From a bacterium (GTDB lineage Bacteria; UBP15; UBA6099; DSWB01), in assembly GCA_020061125.1 (NCBI GenBank), contig JAGUYV010000147.1:1-16898 (forward strand): a DNA stretch of 16,898 bases. The letters are read 5' to 3'. Below, in pieces: positions 6,474-13,203 of this stretch. The position numbers and the translations under genes were made by a program. The notes under the pieces were generated by a model. The model had not been told where the DNA came from, made no database searches, and was given only the letters and a program-made list of their open reading frames with translations. Position 1 is the first letter of the stretch. Every line of letters begins with the position of its first letter.

Positions 6474-7133
6474 ATGTTTACGGGGATCATTCAGGAAACA
6501 GGCCGCATTGCGGGCATGAAACGCAAGGGCGCGTCCATGCGCCTTGGCATCGCATGCCGGACCGTGCTCGAGGGCGCGGAACTGGGCGACAGCATAGCGG
6601 TCAACGGCGTGTGCCTCACTGCGGATGCGCTCACGAACGAGTCCGTGGAAATGGATGTGGGCGAGGAGACCTTCCGCCGCACCACGCTGGGCGCGCTCAA
6701 AATCGGGGACGCCGTGAACCTGGAGCCTGCGCTGCGCCTGGGCCAGCCCCTTGGCGGGCACATCGTGTCCGGCCATGTGGACGCCACGGCCGCGGTCAAG
6801 TCCGTGGTCAAGGAAACCACGCAGATCGTGATGAGCATCGAACTGCCCGAGGCGCTGCGGCCGCTGGTTGCGGAAAAGGGATCCATCGCCGTGGACGGCG
6901 TGAGCCTCACCGTGGGCAAGGTGGAACACGGCGTATTTTCCCTGTACCTCATTCCGCACACTGTGGCGCGCACCACGCTGCTGCACCGCGCGCCCGGAAG
7001 CCTGGTGAACCTCGAAGCCGATGTGCTGGCCCGATATGTGGCGAACGCACTGGCCGCGCAGGGCGGCGGCAAAGGCAATTTGTCCGATTTGCTCGTGGAA
7101 TTCGGCTATTCCGGCAAAGGCCGGGGAGCATAA
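6474..7133 (+). CDS. ribE: Riboflavin synthase, alpha subunit
   Basis: This 219-residue protein begins with the near-invariant 'MFTGIIQETG'. It contains two tandem lumazine-binding domains, the duplication diagnostic of this enzyme: 'VNGVCLT' (43-49) is mirrored by 'VDGVSLT' (140-146), and 'GGHIVSGHVD' (94-103) opens the second half. It dismutates two molecules of 6,7-dimethyl-8-ribityllumazine to riboflavin and a pyrimidinedione, the last step of riboflavin synthesis in the cytoplasm. The start is set by the conserved N-terminus and GGGAG 5 nt upstream; an in-frame extension to about 6369 lacks homology. No other rib genes are nearby, so the pathway is scattered here. The symbol ribC is used in some genera. 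Confidence 0.95.
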   Translation: MFTGIIQETGRIAGMKRKGASMRLGIACRTVLEGAELGDSIAVNGVCLTADALTNESVEMDVGEETFRRTTLGALKIGDAVNLEPALRLGQPLGGHIVSGHVDATAAVKSVVKETTQIVMSIELPEALRPLVAEKGSIAVDGVSLTVGKVEHGVFSLYLIPHTVARTTLLHRAPGSLVNLEADVLARYVANALAAQGGGKGNLSDLLVEFGYSGKGRGA

Positions 7134-7230
7134 CGGGCGCACAGATCCGCGAAGGGAAACGGACAGAAACAAACACAAGCCGCCTCCTGATTCCGTCGGA
7201 GACTTCTGGTTGTGTCCGGATGTGATCCGC

Positions 7231-8094
7231 ATGATTGATTTCACAATACTCACGGGCCTGTCCGGTGCGGGCAAAACCCATGCGAACAAGTGCTTCGAGG
7301 ACATGGGTTATTACTGCATAGACAACCTGCCGCCCGCGCTCATTTCCAATTTCATGGAACTGTGTTCGCATTCGGACCGCAAGATAGACAAAGTGTCTCT
7401 GGTGCTCGACATCCGTGGCGGCGAATTTTTCGATGACCTGTTCAAGGGGCTGGAAGCGCTGGACAAGGCCGGGCATCACTACCGCATTCTGTTTCTGGAC
7501 GCATCGGACGAGGCGCTGGTGCGCCGGTTCAAGGAAACGCGCCGCGCGCACCCGCTGTCCGGCGAAAACGGGAGCATTCTTCACGGCATCGGCATGGAGC
7601 GGCAGCGGCTCCAGAAGATCAAGGACCGCGCGGACTTTGTCATTGACACCACGAACATGAACCCCTGGGCGCTCAAGCAGGAGATCGTGAACAATGTGCT
7701 GGGCGCGCCCGGCGGCTCGCGCCTGGGCATTTCCATTTTGACATTCGGCTACAAGTATGGAATACCACTGGACGCGGATCTGGTCGTGGATGTGCGGTTC
7801 CTCCCGAACCCTTATTACGACGATTCGCTCAAGGACCTGCGGGGCACGGACATCGAAGTGTACGAGTTCGTGATGAAGAACCAGGTCACGCAGAAATTCA
7901 TCGGCAAGTTTCTGGATCTTGTGCTGTTCATGCTGCCGCACAGCCAGGTGGAGGGCAAAGCCAACCTCACCATCGCCGTGGGGTGCACGGGCGGGCATCA
8001 CCGGTCCGTGGTCGTGGGCATCGAGCTGGGGCGGCTGCTCGCGCAGAAGGGCTACGATGTGTCCGTGACGCACCGGGACTTGAACACGGATTGA
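7231..8094 (+). CDS. rapZ: RapZ/YvcJ family nucleotide-binding RNase adapter
   Basis: This 287-residue protein is full length for the family. Walker A is 'GLSGAGKT' (9-16) and 'VLDIRGG' (58-64) follows. The C-terminal RNA/metabolite-binding half has 'FGYKYGIPLDADLVVDVRF' (172-190), 'LPNPYYDDSLKDLRGTD' and 'GCTGGHHRSV' (251-260), all strongly conserved. In Escherichia coli RapZ senses glucosamine-6-phosphate and directs RNase E to the GlmZ small RNA; in Bacillus YvcJ affects competence and nucleotide-related control. The role here is therefore regulatory but unknown in detail. ATG 7231 gives the usual 'M.....TGLSGAGK' N-terminus, though its ribosome-binding site is weak. It lies 97 nt after ribE and 37 nt before yvcK, the usual partner. 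Confidence 0.95.
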   Translation: MIDFTILTGLSGAGKTHANKCFEDMGYYCIDNLPPALISNFMELCSHSDRKIDKVSLVLDIRGGEFFDDLFKGLEALDKAGHHYRILFLDASDEALVRRFKETRRAHPLSGENGSILHGIGMERQRLQKIKDRADFVIDTTNMNPWALKQEIVNNVLGAPGGSRLGISILTFGYKYGIPLDADLVVDVRFLPNPYYDDSLKDLRGTDIEVYEFVMKNQVTQKFIGKFLDLVLFMLPHSQVEGKANLTIAVGCTGGHHRSVVVGIELGRLLAQKGYDVSVTHRDLNTD

Positions 8095-8105
8095 ACGAAA
8101 GGGCG

Positions 8106-8122
8106 GGCGCGCGCCGCGCGCC
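8106..8122 (+). promoter_or_regulatory. GC-only stem-loop between rapZ and yvcK
   Basis: GGCGCGC (8106-8112) pairs perfectly with GCGCGCC (8116-8122) around a 3-nt loop. It occupies the spot where the yvcK ribosome-binding site would be sought, and ends 9 nt before the ATG at 8132. It has no U-tract, so it is not a classic terminator. It may restrain yvcK translation or stabilise rapZ mRNA. Confidence 0.35.
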
Positions 8123-8131
8123 GGATTGCGC

Positions 8132-9469
8132 ATGAACCAGCTTCGCCAGTTGCGATGGTTTTATCCGGGCCTGCGGGTCAAGCGCTGGATCGCGCTCATC
8201 ATCGTGGGCGTGCTCCTGTTCGGCGCGGGCTTCACATTCATCATCGGCAAGAATATCCCTCTCGATGTGTACAATGTGGTCAAGGCTACCCTCAAAAAGC
8301 CGGGCGCGTTCGGCATCACGCTCGCGTTCTTCGGCATCGTGTTCATTATCTACGGCATCCGCAGGCTCACCATCCGGTTCATCAAACTGTTTCTGCCGGA
8401 TGGGGACAAGCATGTGGTGGACATGCTGTACGAGGAAATGTACCTGCGGCGCGGCATCCGCATCGTGGTCATCGGCGGCGGCACCGGGCTGCACACCCTG
8501 CTGCGCGGGCTGAAGCAGCACACCAGCAACATCACGGCCATCGTCACGGTCAGCGACGACGGCGGCAGTTCGGGCCGCTTGCGGGACGAACTCAACATCC
8601 TGCCTCCCGGCGACATCCGCCAGTGCATCGCCGCTCTGGCGCGCTCCGAGACCTCGGTGGCCGAGCTGTTCTCCACGCGCTTCCAGTGCGAAGGCCCGCT
8701 AAACGGTCATTCCGTGGGCAACCTGCTCCTGGCCGCCATGACAGAACTCAAAGGCGATTTCTACCAGGCCGTCAAGGAATTGAGCAAAGTGCTCGACATC
8801 CAGGGCCAGGTGATTCCGTCCACATTGAGCAATGTCACCCTGTGCGCGGAACTCGAGGACGGCATCATCGTGCGCGGGGAGACCAACATCACCAACAGCA
8901 CGGGCCGGGTGCGGCGCGTGTTCCTTTCGCCGCCCAACTGCCAGGCCCTGCCCGAGGCCCTGCGCGCCATCCAGGAAGCCGATATTGTGGTCATCGGCCC
9001 CGGCAGTCTGTTCACCAGCATCATGCCCAACCTCGTGGTCAAGGACCTGGCCGCGGCCCTGCGCAACACCAAGGCCGTGCGCGTTTATGTCTGCAACATC
9101 ATGAGCCAGCCCGGGGAGACGGATGATTTCTCGGCGTCGGATCATGTGGAAAAAATCATCGGACTGCTCGGCAAGAAGACCCTCGACTATGTAGTCGTAA
9201 ACAAGCGGTTCCCGGTCAAGCAGCTCGAACGCTACCGGAAAAAGGATCAGTTCCCGGTGCGCTACAATGTCGAGGAACTGAAAAAACTGGGCGTGCGCCA
9301 GGTCATGATTGAAGACCTGATCATGGAAGACGAACTGGTGCGGCACGACCCCGAGAAACTCGGCGCGGTGATCATGAATATTGCGCGCCAGGCCGTGCCC
9401 ATGGCCAATCTGCGCCGTTGGCCTGCGGAACTCGAAAAGCTGCGCGAGAACATTATGGGCGCGAAATAG
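8132..9469 (+). CDS. yvcK: YvcK-like (CofD superfamily) gluconeogenesis factor with N-terminal membrane anchor
   Basis: This 445-residue protein starts at ATG 8132 (a TTG 6 nt upstream is in frame). Its C-terminal 340 residues match the YvcK/CofD-like family: 'VVIGGGTGLHTLLRGLK' (112-128), 'VSDDGGSSGRLR' (140-151), 'LPPGDIRQC' (157-165), 'GHSVGNLLL' and 'GPGSLFTSIMPN'. Bacterial YvcK binds UDP-sugars and supports cell-wall synthesis and growth on gluconeogenic carbon sources; CofD itself transfers 2-phospholactate in F420 synthesis, but no F420 genes are here. Unlike the soluble Bacillus protein of about 317 residues, this one has two predicted membrane helices (about 19-38 and 60-76), so it should sit on the inner membrane facing the cytoplasm. 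It is linked to rapZ as in many bacteria; whiA, the third usual member, is absent. Confidence 0.92.
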   Translation: MNQLRQLRWFYPGLRVKRWIALIIVGVLLFGAGFTFIIGKNIPLDVYNVVKATLKKPGAFGITLAFFGIVFIIYGIRRLTIRFIKLFLPDGDKHVVDMLYEEMYLRRGIRIVVIGGGTGLHTLLRGLKQHTSNITAIVTVSDDGGSSGRLRDELNILPPGDIRQCIAALARSETSVAELFSTRFQCEGPLNGHSVGNLLLAAMTELKGDFYQAVKELSKVLDIQGQVIPSTLSNVTLCAELEDGIIVRGETNITNSTGRVRRVFLSPPNCQALPEALRAIQEADIVVIGPGSLFTSIMPNLVVKDLAAALRNTKAVRVYVCNIMSQPGETDDFSASDHVEKIIGLLGKKTLDYVVVNKRFPVKQLERYRKKDQFPVRYNVEELKKLGVRQVMIEDLIMEDELVRHDPEKLGAVIMNIARQAVPMANLRRWPAELEKLRENIMGAK

Positions 9470-9473
9470 GGCC

Positions 9474-9494
9474 GGAAGGGGTGGCTCCGCTTCC
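9474..9494 (+). terminator. Weak stem-loop after yvcK
   Basis: GGAAG (9474-9478) pairs with CTTCC (9490-9494), and GG/CC pair inside it after one mismatch. It lies 5 nt after the yvcK stop. No U-tract follows, so intrinsic termination is doubtful. Confidence 0.25.
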
Positions 9495-9562
9495 TGGTGA
9501 TGTGGGCAACTCATTTATGTCCGGACCATAGGCCATGTCAGAAACGGTTGTCAGCCTGCGAG

Positions 9563-9604
9563 ATGTCGAGACATTTTGCAGGATGGGCGGGATAGACAGG
9601 ATAA
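9563..9604. repeat. 42-bp direct repeat, copy 1
   Basis: Begins ATGTCGAGACAT and ends GACAGGATAA. It is identical over 42 bp to 9780-9821. Its first 12 bases form a dyad (ATGTC-GA-GACAT), and its second half contains repeated GGAT units. A diverged relative occurs in the opposite orientation at 2621-2646. Confidence 0.9.
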
Positions 9605-9682
9605 GGAAGAAATTGAAGAAATAAAAGAAACAAGCTGTTTTCAAGATCTGTAAATTGTCAAAAAGCACCGTAGGGTTTGTAG

Positions 9683-9704
9683 GGCGGGGTCGCCGAACCC
9701 CGCC
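9683..9704. repeat. Dispersed-type hairpin repeat (GGCGGGGT-N6-ACCCCGCC)
   Basis: A perfect 8-bp stem closes a 6-nt loop, preceded by GTAGGGTTTGTA. The pattern 'TAGGG CGGGG ... CCCCGCC' is a familiar intergenic repeat style in many environmental genomes; family membership here is inferred because only one copy is in the window. It lacks a U-tract and lies far from the yvcK stop, so it is not a likely terminator. Confidence 0.5.
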
Positions 9705-9779
9705 GCTCACAGGTGACACGAGGCAACCCGCCGCTGTCCGGCCAAGGAGCCTTGTCAGAATAACAGTCAGAATCACGGA

Positions 9780-9821
9780 ATGTCGAGACATTTTGCAGGA
9801 TGGGCGGGATAGACAGGATAA
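9780..9821. repeat. 42-bp direct repeat, copy 2
   Basis: Identical to 9563-9604. It ends 21 nt before the first recognisable codon of the hicA remnant, so its insertion or the recombination that created it may have removed the 5' part of that gene. Confidence 0.9.
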
Positions 9822-9842
9822 TTGCAATTTCAAAAAAAAACT

Positions 9843-9967
9843 ATGCAGGGCCAGGATCTGGTGTTGTGCATCCCAAATCACAAGCCGCTCGATAAGGATT
9901 ATTAAGACGGCTCGTGCGCGACGCGGACATGACTATCGAGGAGTTCATCGGATTCCATGAGCAATGA
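9843..9967 (+). pseudogene. Frameshifted 3' remnant of a HicA-family toxin gene
   Basis: One frame from 9843 reads 'QDLVLCIPNHKPLDKDY' and then hits TAA at 9903. Shifting by one base at about 9902 continues as 'LRRLVRDADMTIEEFIGF' and ends at TGA 9965-9967. Joined, these read like the C-terminal half of HicA/YcfA mRNA interferases, with pattern 'V.IPNHK.L..G.LR.I.RDAG.T.EEF'. The N-terminal half, including the RNA-cleaving histidine segment ('GSHH'-like), is missing: upstream is the 42-bp repeat. No HicB antitoxin gene is nearby. I read it as a dead fragment from a lost toxin-antitoxin pair. The match is by eye; a chance resemblance is possible but the two segments join at exactly the expected spacing. 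Confidence 0.55.
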
Positions 9968-10238
9968 CCAGAGCGGGGAGCAGAACCGGGCGGTTGTGAT
10001 CAGCAGCCACGCCACGCGCATTGAGGCGGAGGTCGCGCGCTCGGCGCTGGAATCGTGCGGCGTGCAGGCCGCGGTGGCGGCGAAAAGCAAAACCAAGAAC
10101 CCGCTGCTGGGCCTTGCCGGTCCGCTCATGGATTCGTTCGAGATCAGGGTTGCGGCGGATGACGCGGACCGCGCGCGGGAGATATTGGAAAATGCCCCGG
10201 ACGAAGCGGACAGCGCCGCGGATCATGAACCGGAGTAG
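9957..10238 (+). CDS. DUF2007-type putative signal-transducing protein, copy 1
   Basis: This 93-residue cytoplasmic protein has the small alpha/beta layout of DUF2007 (PF09413): a strand 'AVVISSHAT', a helix 'RIEAEVARSALESCGV' that gives the family pattern 'eAe..r..Le..GI', and a second strand-helix unit 'EIRVAADDADRAREILEN'. The acidic tail is low-complexity. The family's biochemical role is unknown, although it is annotated as signal transducing. The start ATG 9957 overlaps the end of the hicA remnant, and GAGGAG lies 13 nt upstream, further than ideal. A paralogue follows 6 nt after the stop (10245-10493), so they form a tandem pair, probably one transcript. Confidence 0.72.
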   Translation: MSNDQSGEQNRAVVISSHATRIEAEVARSALESCGVQAAVAAKSKTKNPLLGLAGPLMDSFEIRVAADDADRAREILENAPDEADSAADHEPE

Positions 10239-10244
10239 GCGCTC

Positions 10245-10493
10245 ATGTTCGGAAAAAAGCGCGGAAAAGAACCCGATCCCGGAGAACTCGTGTCCGTGGC
10301 GTCGTTCTCCGAGCATCAGCGCATGGACGCGGACCTTGTGAAAAGCAGGCTTGACGCGGCGGGCGTGCGCAGCGTGGTGCTCGAAGAGAATTCCATGAAA
10401 ATGGCGTTGGGTGCGCCGGGCATTGGCAGGATCCGCGTGAAGGTGCGCTATGCGGATCTCCCCAGGGCCAGAGCCGCGCTCAACATTTTCTAA
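10245..10493 (+). CDS. DUF2007-like small protein, copy 2
   Basis: This 82-residue protein parallels its upstream neighbour: 'VSVASFSEHQRMDADLVKSRLDAAGV' corresponds to the first strand-helix, and 'RIRVKVRYADLPRARAALNIF' to the last. Its charged N-terminus (FGKKRGKEPD) replaces the first copy's polar one. Identity between the two is low, so the duplication is old or they were recruited separately. GGAG (10232-10235), inside the end of the first gene, serves as ribosome-binding site 9 nt before ATG, showing translational coupling. Function unknown; a heterodimer with copy 1 is a reasonable guess only. Confidence 0.7.
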   Translation: MFGKKRGKEPDPGELVSVASFSEHQRMDADLVKSRLDAAGVRSVVLEENSMKMALGAPGIGRIRVKVRYADLPRARAALNIF

Positions 10494-10814
10494 TCCTCAC
10501 CCGATGAACTCCCAACATAGCCCTTGCCGAGGCTGCTGAAAACTTAAAAACCGCATAAGAGGGGACAACACAGCAAAACACAGGGACTGGGAACGCGATG
10601 TTTTTTCGCGTGCCTGTACCTGCTTTTTGCGGCCGCCCGGCTCTTTCAACGGTCCATTTTTCGTGTTTTTTTCAGGATATACACTACGCGCGCGCATGGC
10701 GTTATTGTAAAATATAGATTCAGCGTCCGTGCGGAGCGCGCATGGAACCGCGCGGCGCGAATGCAAACCGGCGCTGTATGTCAACCGCTATCAAATGCCA
10801 AAAGGAGGAAGAAC
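10494..10814. other. 321-nt intergenic region upstream of gap
   Basis: No gene is convincing here. It holds an imperfect palindrome (10581-10622) and AT-rich stretches near 10650-10720. TATACA (10678-10683) and TAAAAT (10708-10713) are possible -10 boxes for gap, but neither has a good -35 at normal spacing. The leader to the gap start would be roughly 100-125 nt, long for a simple 5' UTR. I recognise no riboswitch in it. Confidence 0.5.
10581..10622. repeat. Imperfect 42-nt palindrome (possible dispersed repeat)
   Basis: The arms CAGGGACTGGGAACGCGA (10581-10598) and the complementary TCGCGTGCCTGTACCTG (10606-10622) pair around a T-rich loop, with a perfect 6-bp ACGCGA/TCGCGT core. A style 'GGGACTGG...TGCCTGT.CC' is common to small mobile palindromes. 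It could also be a stem-loop ending the DUF2007 transcript, but no U-tract follows it. Confidence 0.45.
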
Positions 10815-11822
10815 ATGGCAGTCAATGTAGGCATCAACGGATTCGGACGCATCGGACGGAATGCGTTCCGCGCACAGATGAAGAACAAGGACATCAATGT
10901 GGTGGCCGTGAACGATCTCACGGACCCCGCGGCCCTTGCGCACATGCTGAAATATGACTCCACCTACGGTGTGCTGGACGCTTCGGTGTCGTCCACCAAA
11001 ACCGCAATCAAGGTGGCGGGCAAGACCATCAAGGTTTTGAGCGAGCGCGACCCCGCGAACCTGCCCTGGGGCGACCTGGGCGTGGATGTGGTCATCGAGT
11101 CCACGGGCTTCTTCACAGCCCGCGCGGCCGCGGCCAAGCACATCGAGGGCGGCGCCAAAAAGGTCATCATTTCCGCTCCCGCCAAAGAACCTGATCACAC
11201 CATCGTCATCGGCGTGAACGACAAGACCTACAATCCCAAAAAGCACCACATCATCTCCAACGCAAGCTGCACCACCAACTGCCTGGCGCCCGTGGCCAAG
11301 GTCATCCACGAAAAATTCGGCATCGTGTCGGGTCTCATGTGCACCGTGCACTCGTACACCGGCGACCAGCGCCTGCTCGACGCCCCGCACAAGGACTACC
11401 GCCGCATGCGCTCCGCGGCCGTGAACATCATCCCCACCACCACAGGCGCGGCCAAGGCCGTTGGCCTGGTGCTCCCCGCGGTCCAGGGCAAGCTCACCGG
11501 CTACGCCCTGCGCGTGCCCACGGTCACGGTCTCCGTGGTGGACCTTTCCGTGGTCACCAAAAAGAAAGTCACCGTGGAAGATGTCAACGGCGCGCTCGAA
11601 GCCGCGTCCAAGAAGGAACTCAAGGGCATCCTCGGCTTCGAAACGCAGCCCCTGGTTTCCACCGACTTCCAGGGCTGCCCTCTGTCTTCCATCGTGGACC
11701 CGGCCATGACCCTGGTTATCAACGATAACCATGTGAAGCTCGTCTCCTGGTACGACAACGAAATGGGCTACTCCAACCGCATCATGGAACTGGCCGCCAT
11801 GGTCGGAAAGAAACTGTCGTAA
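10815..11822 (+). CDS. gap: Glyceraldehyde-3-phosphate dehydrogenase, type I, NAD-dependent
   Basis: This 335-residue enzyme oxidises glyceraldehyde 3-phosphate to 1,3-bisphosphoglycerate in the cytoplasm. The N-terminal Rossmann fold starts 'VGINGFGRIGRNAFR' (4-18), and Asp34 in 'VNDL' binds the NAD ribose, favouring NAD over NADP. Catalytic Cys152 lies in 'SNASCTTNC' and its partner His179 in 'TVHSYTGDQ'. The C-terminal 'WYDNEMGYS' is intact. The length is standard. A very strong Shine-Dalgarno, AAAGGAGGA (10801-10809), precedes ATG 10815 by 5 nt, consistent with high expression. A perfect terminator follows 10 nt after the stop, so most gap mRNA should end before pgk. Confidence 0.98.
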   Translation: MAVNVGINGFGRIGRNAFRAQMKNKDINVVAVNDLTDPAALAHMLKYDSTYGVLDASVSSTKTAIKVAGKTIKVLSERDPANLPWGDLGVDVVIESTGFFTARAAAAKHIEGGAKKVIISAPAKEPDHTIVIGVNDKTYNPKKHHIISNASCTTNCLAPVAKVIHEKFGIVSGLMCTVHSYTGDQRLLDAPHKDYRRMRSAAVNIIPTTTGAAKAVGLVLPAVQGKLTGYALRVPTVTVSVVDLSVVTKKKVTVEDVNGALEAASKKELKGILGFETQPLVSTDFQGCPLSSIVDPAMTLVINDNHVKLVSWYDNEMGYSNRIMELAAMVGKKLS

Positions 11823-11831
11823 CGCAAATCC

Positions 11832-11870
11832 GCGGGCCGGGCGTTTACGCGCCCGGCCCGCTTTTCCTCT
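11832..11870 (+). terminator. Strong intrinsic terminator after gap
   Basis: A perfect 12-bp GC stem, GCGGGCCGGGCG (11832-11843) with its complement at 11850-11861, closes a 6-nt loop and is followed by TTTTCCTCT. It begins 9 nt after the gap stop codon. Confidence 0.9.
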
Positions 11871-11909
11871 GATACCATCCGCAACCGGATTCCTCGGGAG
11901 GGGCGTGCA

Positions 11910-13103
11910 ATGCTGCAGAAGAAAACTGTGGAAGATGTCAGCCTGCCTGGCAAGAAAGTCCTCATGCGCGTGGATTTCAATGTGCCTCTGGACGCCGCAT
12001 TGGACATAACGGACGACAGCCGGATCCGCGCCGCGCTGCCCACCATTCAGTACATACTGGACCAGGGCGCCGCGCTGATCCTAATGAGCCATCTGGGCCG
12101 GCCCAAGGGCGAACCCGACCCCGCGTTTTCCCTCAAACCCGCCGCGGCCCGGCTCGCGGAACTCGTGACCGCTCCCGTAACCCTTGCGCCGGATTGCGTG
12201 GGCGAACAGGTTGCCGCAGCCGCGGCCGCTCTCCGGCCCGGCGCCATTCTCATGCTCGAAAACCTGCGATTCCACAGCGGTGAAAAGAAGAACGATCCCG
12301 AATTCGCAAAGCAGCTCGCCGCGCTCGCCGACATATATGTGAACGACGCGTTTGGGGCCGCGCACCGCGCGCATGCGTCCACGGACGGCGTCACCAGGCA
12401 CATGTCGCCCTGCGTGGCCGGGTTCCTCATGAAAAAGGAAATCGAGTATCTCGAAAACGCAATCGCCAATCCGCAACGCCCGTTCGTCGCGGTCCTGGGC
12501 GGCGTCAAGGTGTCCGACAAGATCATGGTCATCGAGCGCCTGCTGGACCGTGTGGACACGCTTCTCATCGGAGGCGCCATGGCCTACACCTTCCTCAAAT
12601 CCATGGGACACGAGATGGGGCAGTCCAAGCTCGAACCGGATTTCGTGGATGAAGCCGCGCGCCTCATGGCCCTGGCCAGGGACAAAGGCAAGCAGTTGAT
12701 GCTGCCCGTGGATCTGATCACTGCGGACCGGTTCGCCGAAGATGCGGATGTGGGGTATGCGGACGCGCAGTCCATGCCCGCGGACCGCATGGGAATGGGC
12801 ATCGGCCCGCGCACTATAGAGGCGTACTCAAAGGTCATCGCCGATGCCCGCACCCTGGTGTGGAACGGCCCCATGGGCGTGTTTGAGATGAAGGCGTTCG
12901 CCGAAGGCACGCGCGCCATCGCCGCGGCCATCGGAGACAACGCCCAGTGCACCTCGATTATATGCGGGGGCGACTCCGCGGCCGCGGTTAAGATCATGGG
13001 GCTGGACGGCAACTTCACGCATATCTCCACCGGCGGCGGGGCGTCGCTCGAAATGCTCGAAGGAAAAGTCCTCCCGGGCCTCGCGGCCCTGGACGATGCG
13101 TAA
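11910..13103 (+). CDS. pgk: Phosphoglycerate kinase
   Basis: This 397-residue enzyme transfers phosphate from 1,3-bisphosphoglycerate to ADP, directly after the gap step. The N-domain has 'RVDFNVPLD' (20-28), 'SHLGRPKG' (60-67) and 'ENLRFH' for substrate binding; the C-domain has 'GGVKVSDKI', 'WNGPMGVFE' and the nucleotide loops 'CGGDSAAAV' and 'STGGGASLEMLEG' near the end. All key family segments are intact and the length is normal. GGGAGGGG (about 11896-11903) gives a good ribosome-binding site. The terminator ahead of it means pgk depends on read-through or its own promoter; an extended -10-like TGATACCAT (11870-11878) lies 31 nt upstream. Confidence 0.98.
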   Translation: MLQKKTVEDVSLPGKKVLMRVDFNVPLDAALDITDDSRIRAALPTIQYILDQGAALILMSHLGRPKGEPDPAFSLKPAAARLAELVTAPVTLAPDCVGEQVAAAAAALRPGAILMLENLRFHSGEKKNDPEFAKQLAALADIYVNDAFGAAHRAHASTDGVTRHMSPCVAGFLMKKEIEYLENAIANPQRPFVAVLGGVKVSDKIMVIERLLDRVDTLLIGGAMAYTFLKSMGHEMGQSKLEPDFVDEAARLMALARDKGKQLMLPVDLITADRFAEDADVGYADAQSMPADRMGMGIGPRTIEAYSKVIADARTLVWNGPMGVFEMKAFAEGTRAIAAAIGDNAQCTSIICGGDSAAAVKIMGLDGNFTHISTGGGASLEMLEGKVLPGLAALDDA

Positions 13104-13127
13104 TTGCGCTTCGCGCGGCCACGCCGT

Positions 13128-13156
13128 TTGATTGCTCTTTCGTCTTGCGGTACAAT
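13128..13156 (+). promoter_or_regulatory. Candidate promoter for the 50-aa membrane protein
   Basis: TTGATT (13128-13133), a 17-nt spacer and TACAAT (13151-13156). It starts 24 nt after the pgk stop and would give a leader of about 41 nt ahead of the ATG at 13204. Confidence 0.5.
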
Positions 13157-13203
13157 GAAGCCAGATCCGCCGGCGTCCGTCCGGCGCGCCAGGAAATCGA
13201 GCC

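Larger units (their letters stand above)
9470..9842. other. Repeat-rich intergenic patch between yvcK and the hicA remnant
   Basis: This stretch holds no convincing gene. It contains a weak stem-loop, two perfect 42-bp repeats (9563-9604, 9780-9821), an AT-rich section (9601-9660) and a GC hairpin repeat (9683-9704). Base composition changes abruptly several times, consistent with accumulated insertions. Confidence 0.6.

Noticed and set aside
6949-8133. Long antisense frame (394 codons) opposite ribE and rapZ
   Set aside because: It is the complement of two well-recognised genes, and its composition is typical of a GC-driven shadow frame.
9535-9624. A 29-codon frame reading MSETVVSLRDVETFCRMGG and on, starting upstream of and running through the first 42-bp repeat
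   Set aside because: The start resembles an ABC-transporter N-terminus, but the frame stops within 30 codons, has no ribosome-binding site, and its second half is repeat sequence.
10497-10784. 95-codon minus-strand frame in the region upstream of gap
   Set aside because: It crosses the palindrome at 10581-10622, has no ribosome-binding site and matches nothing I recognise.
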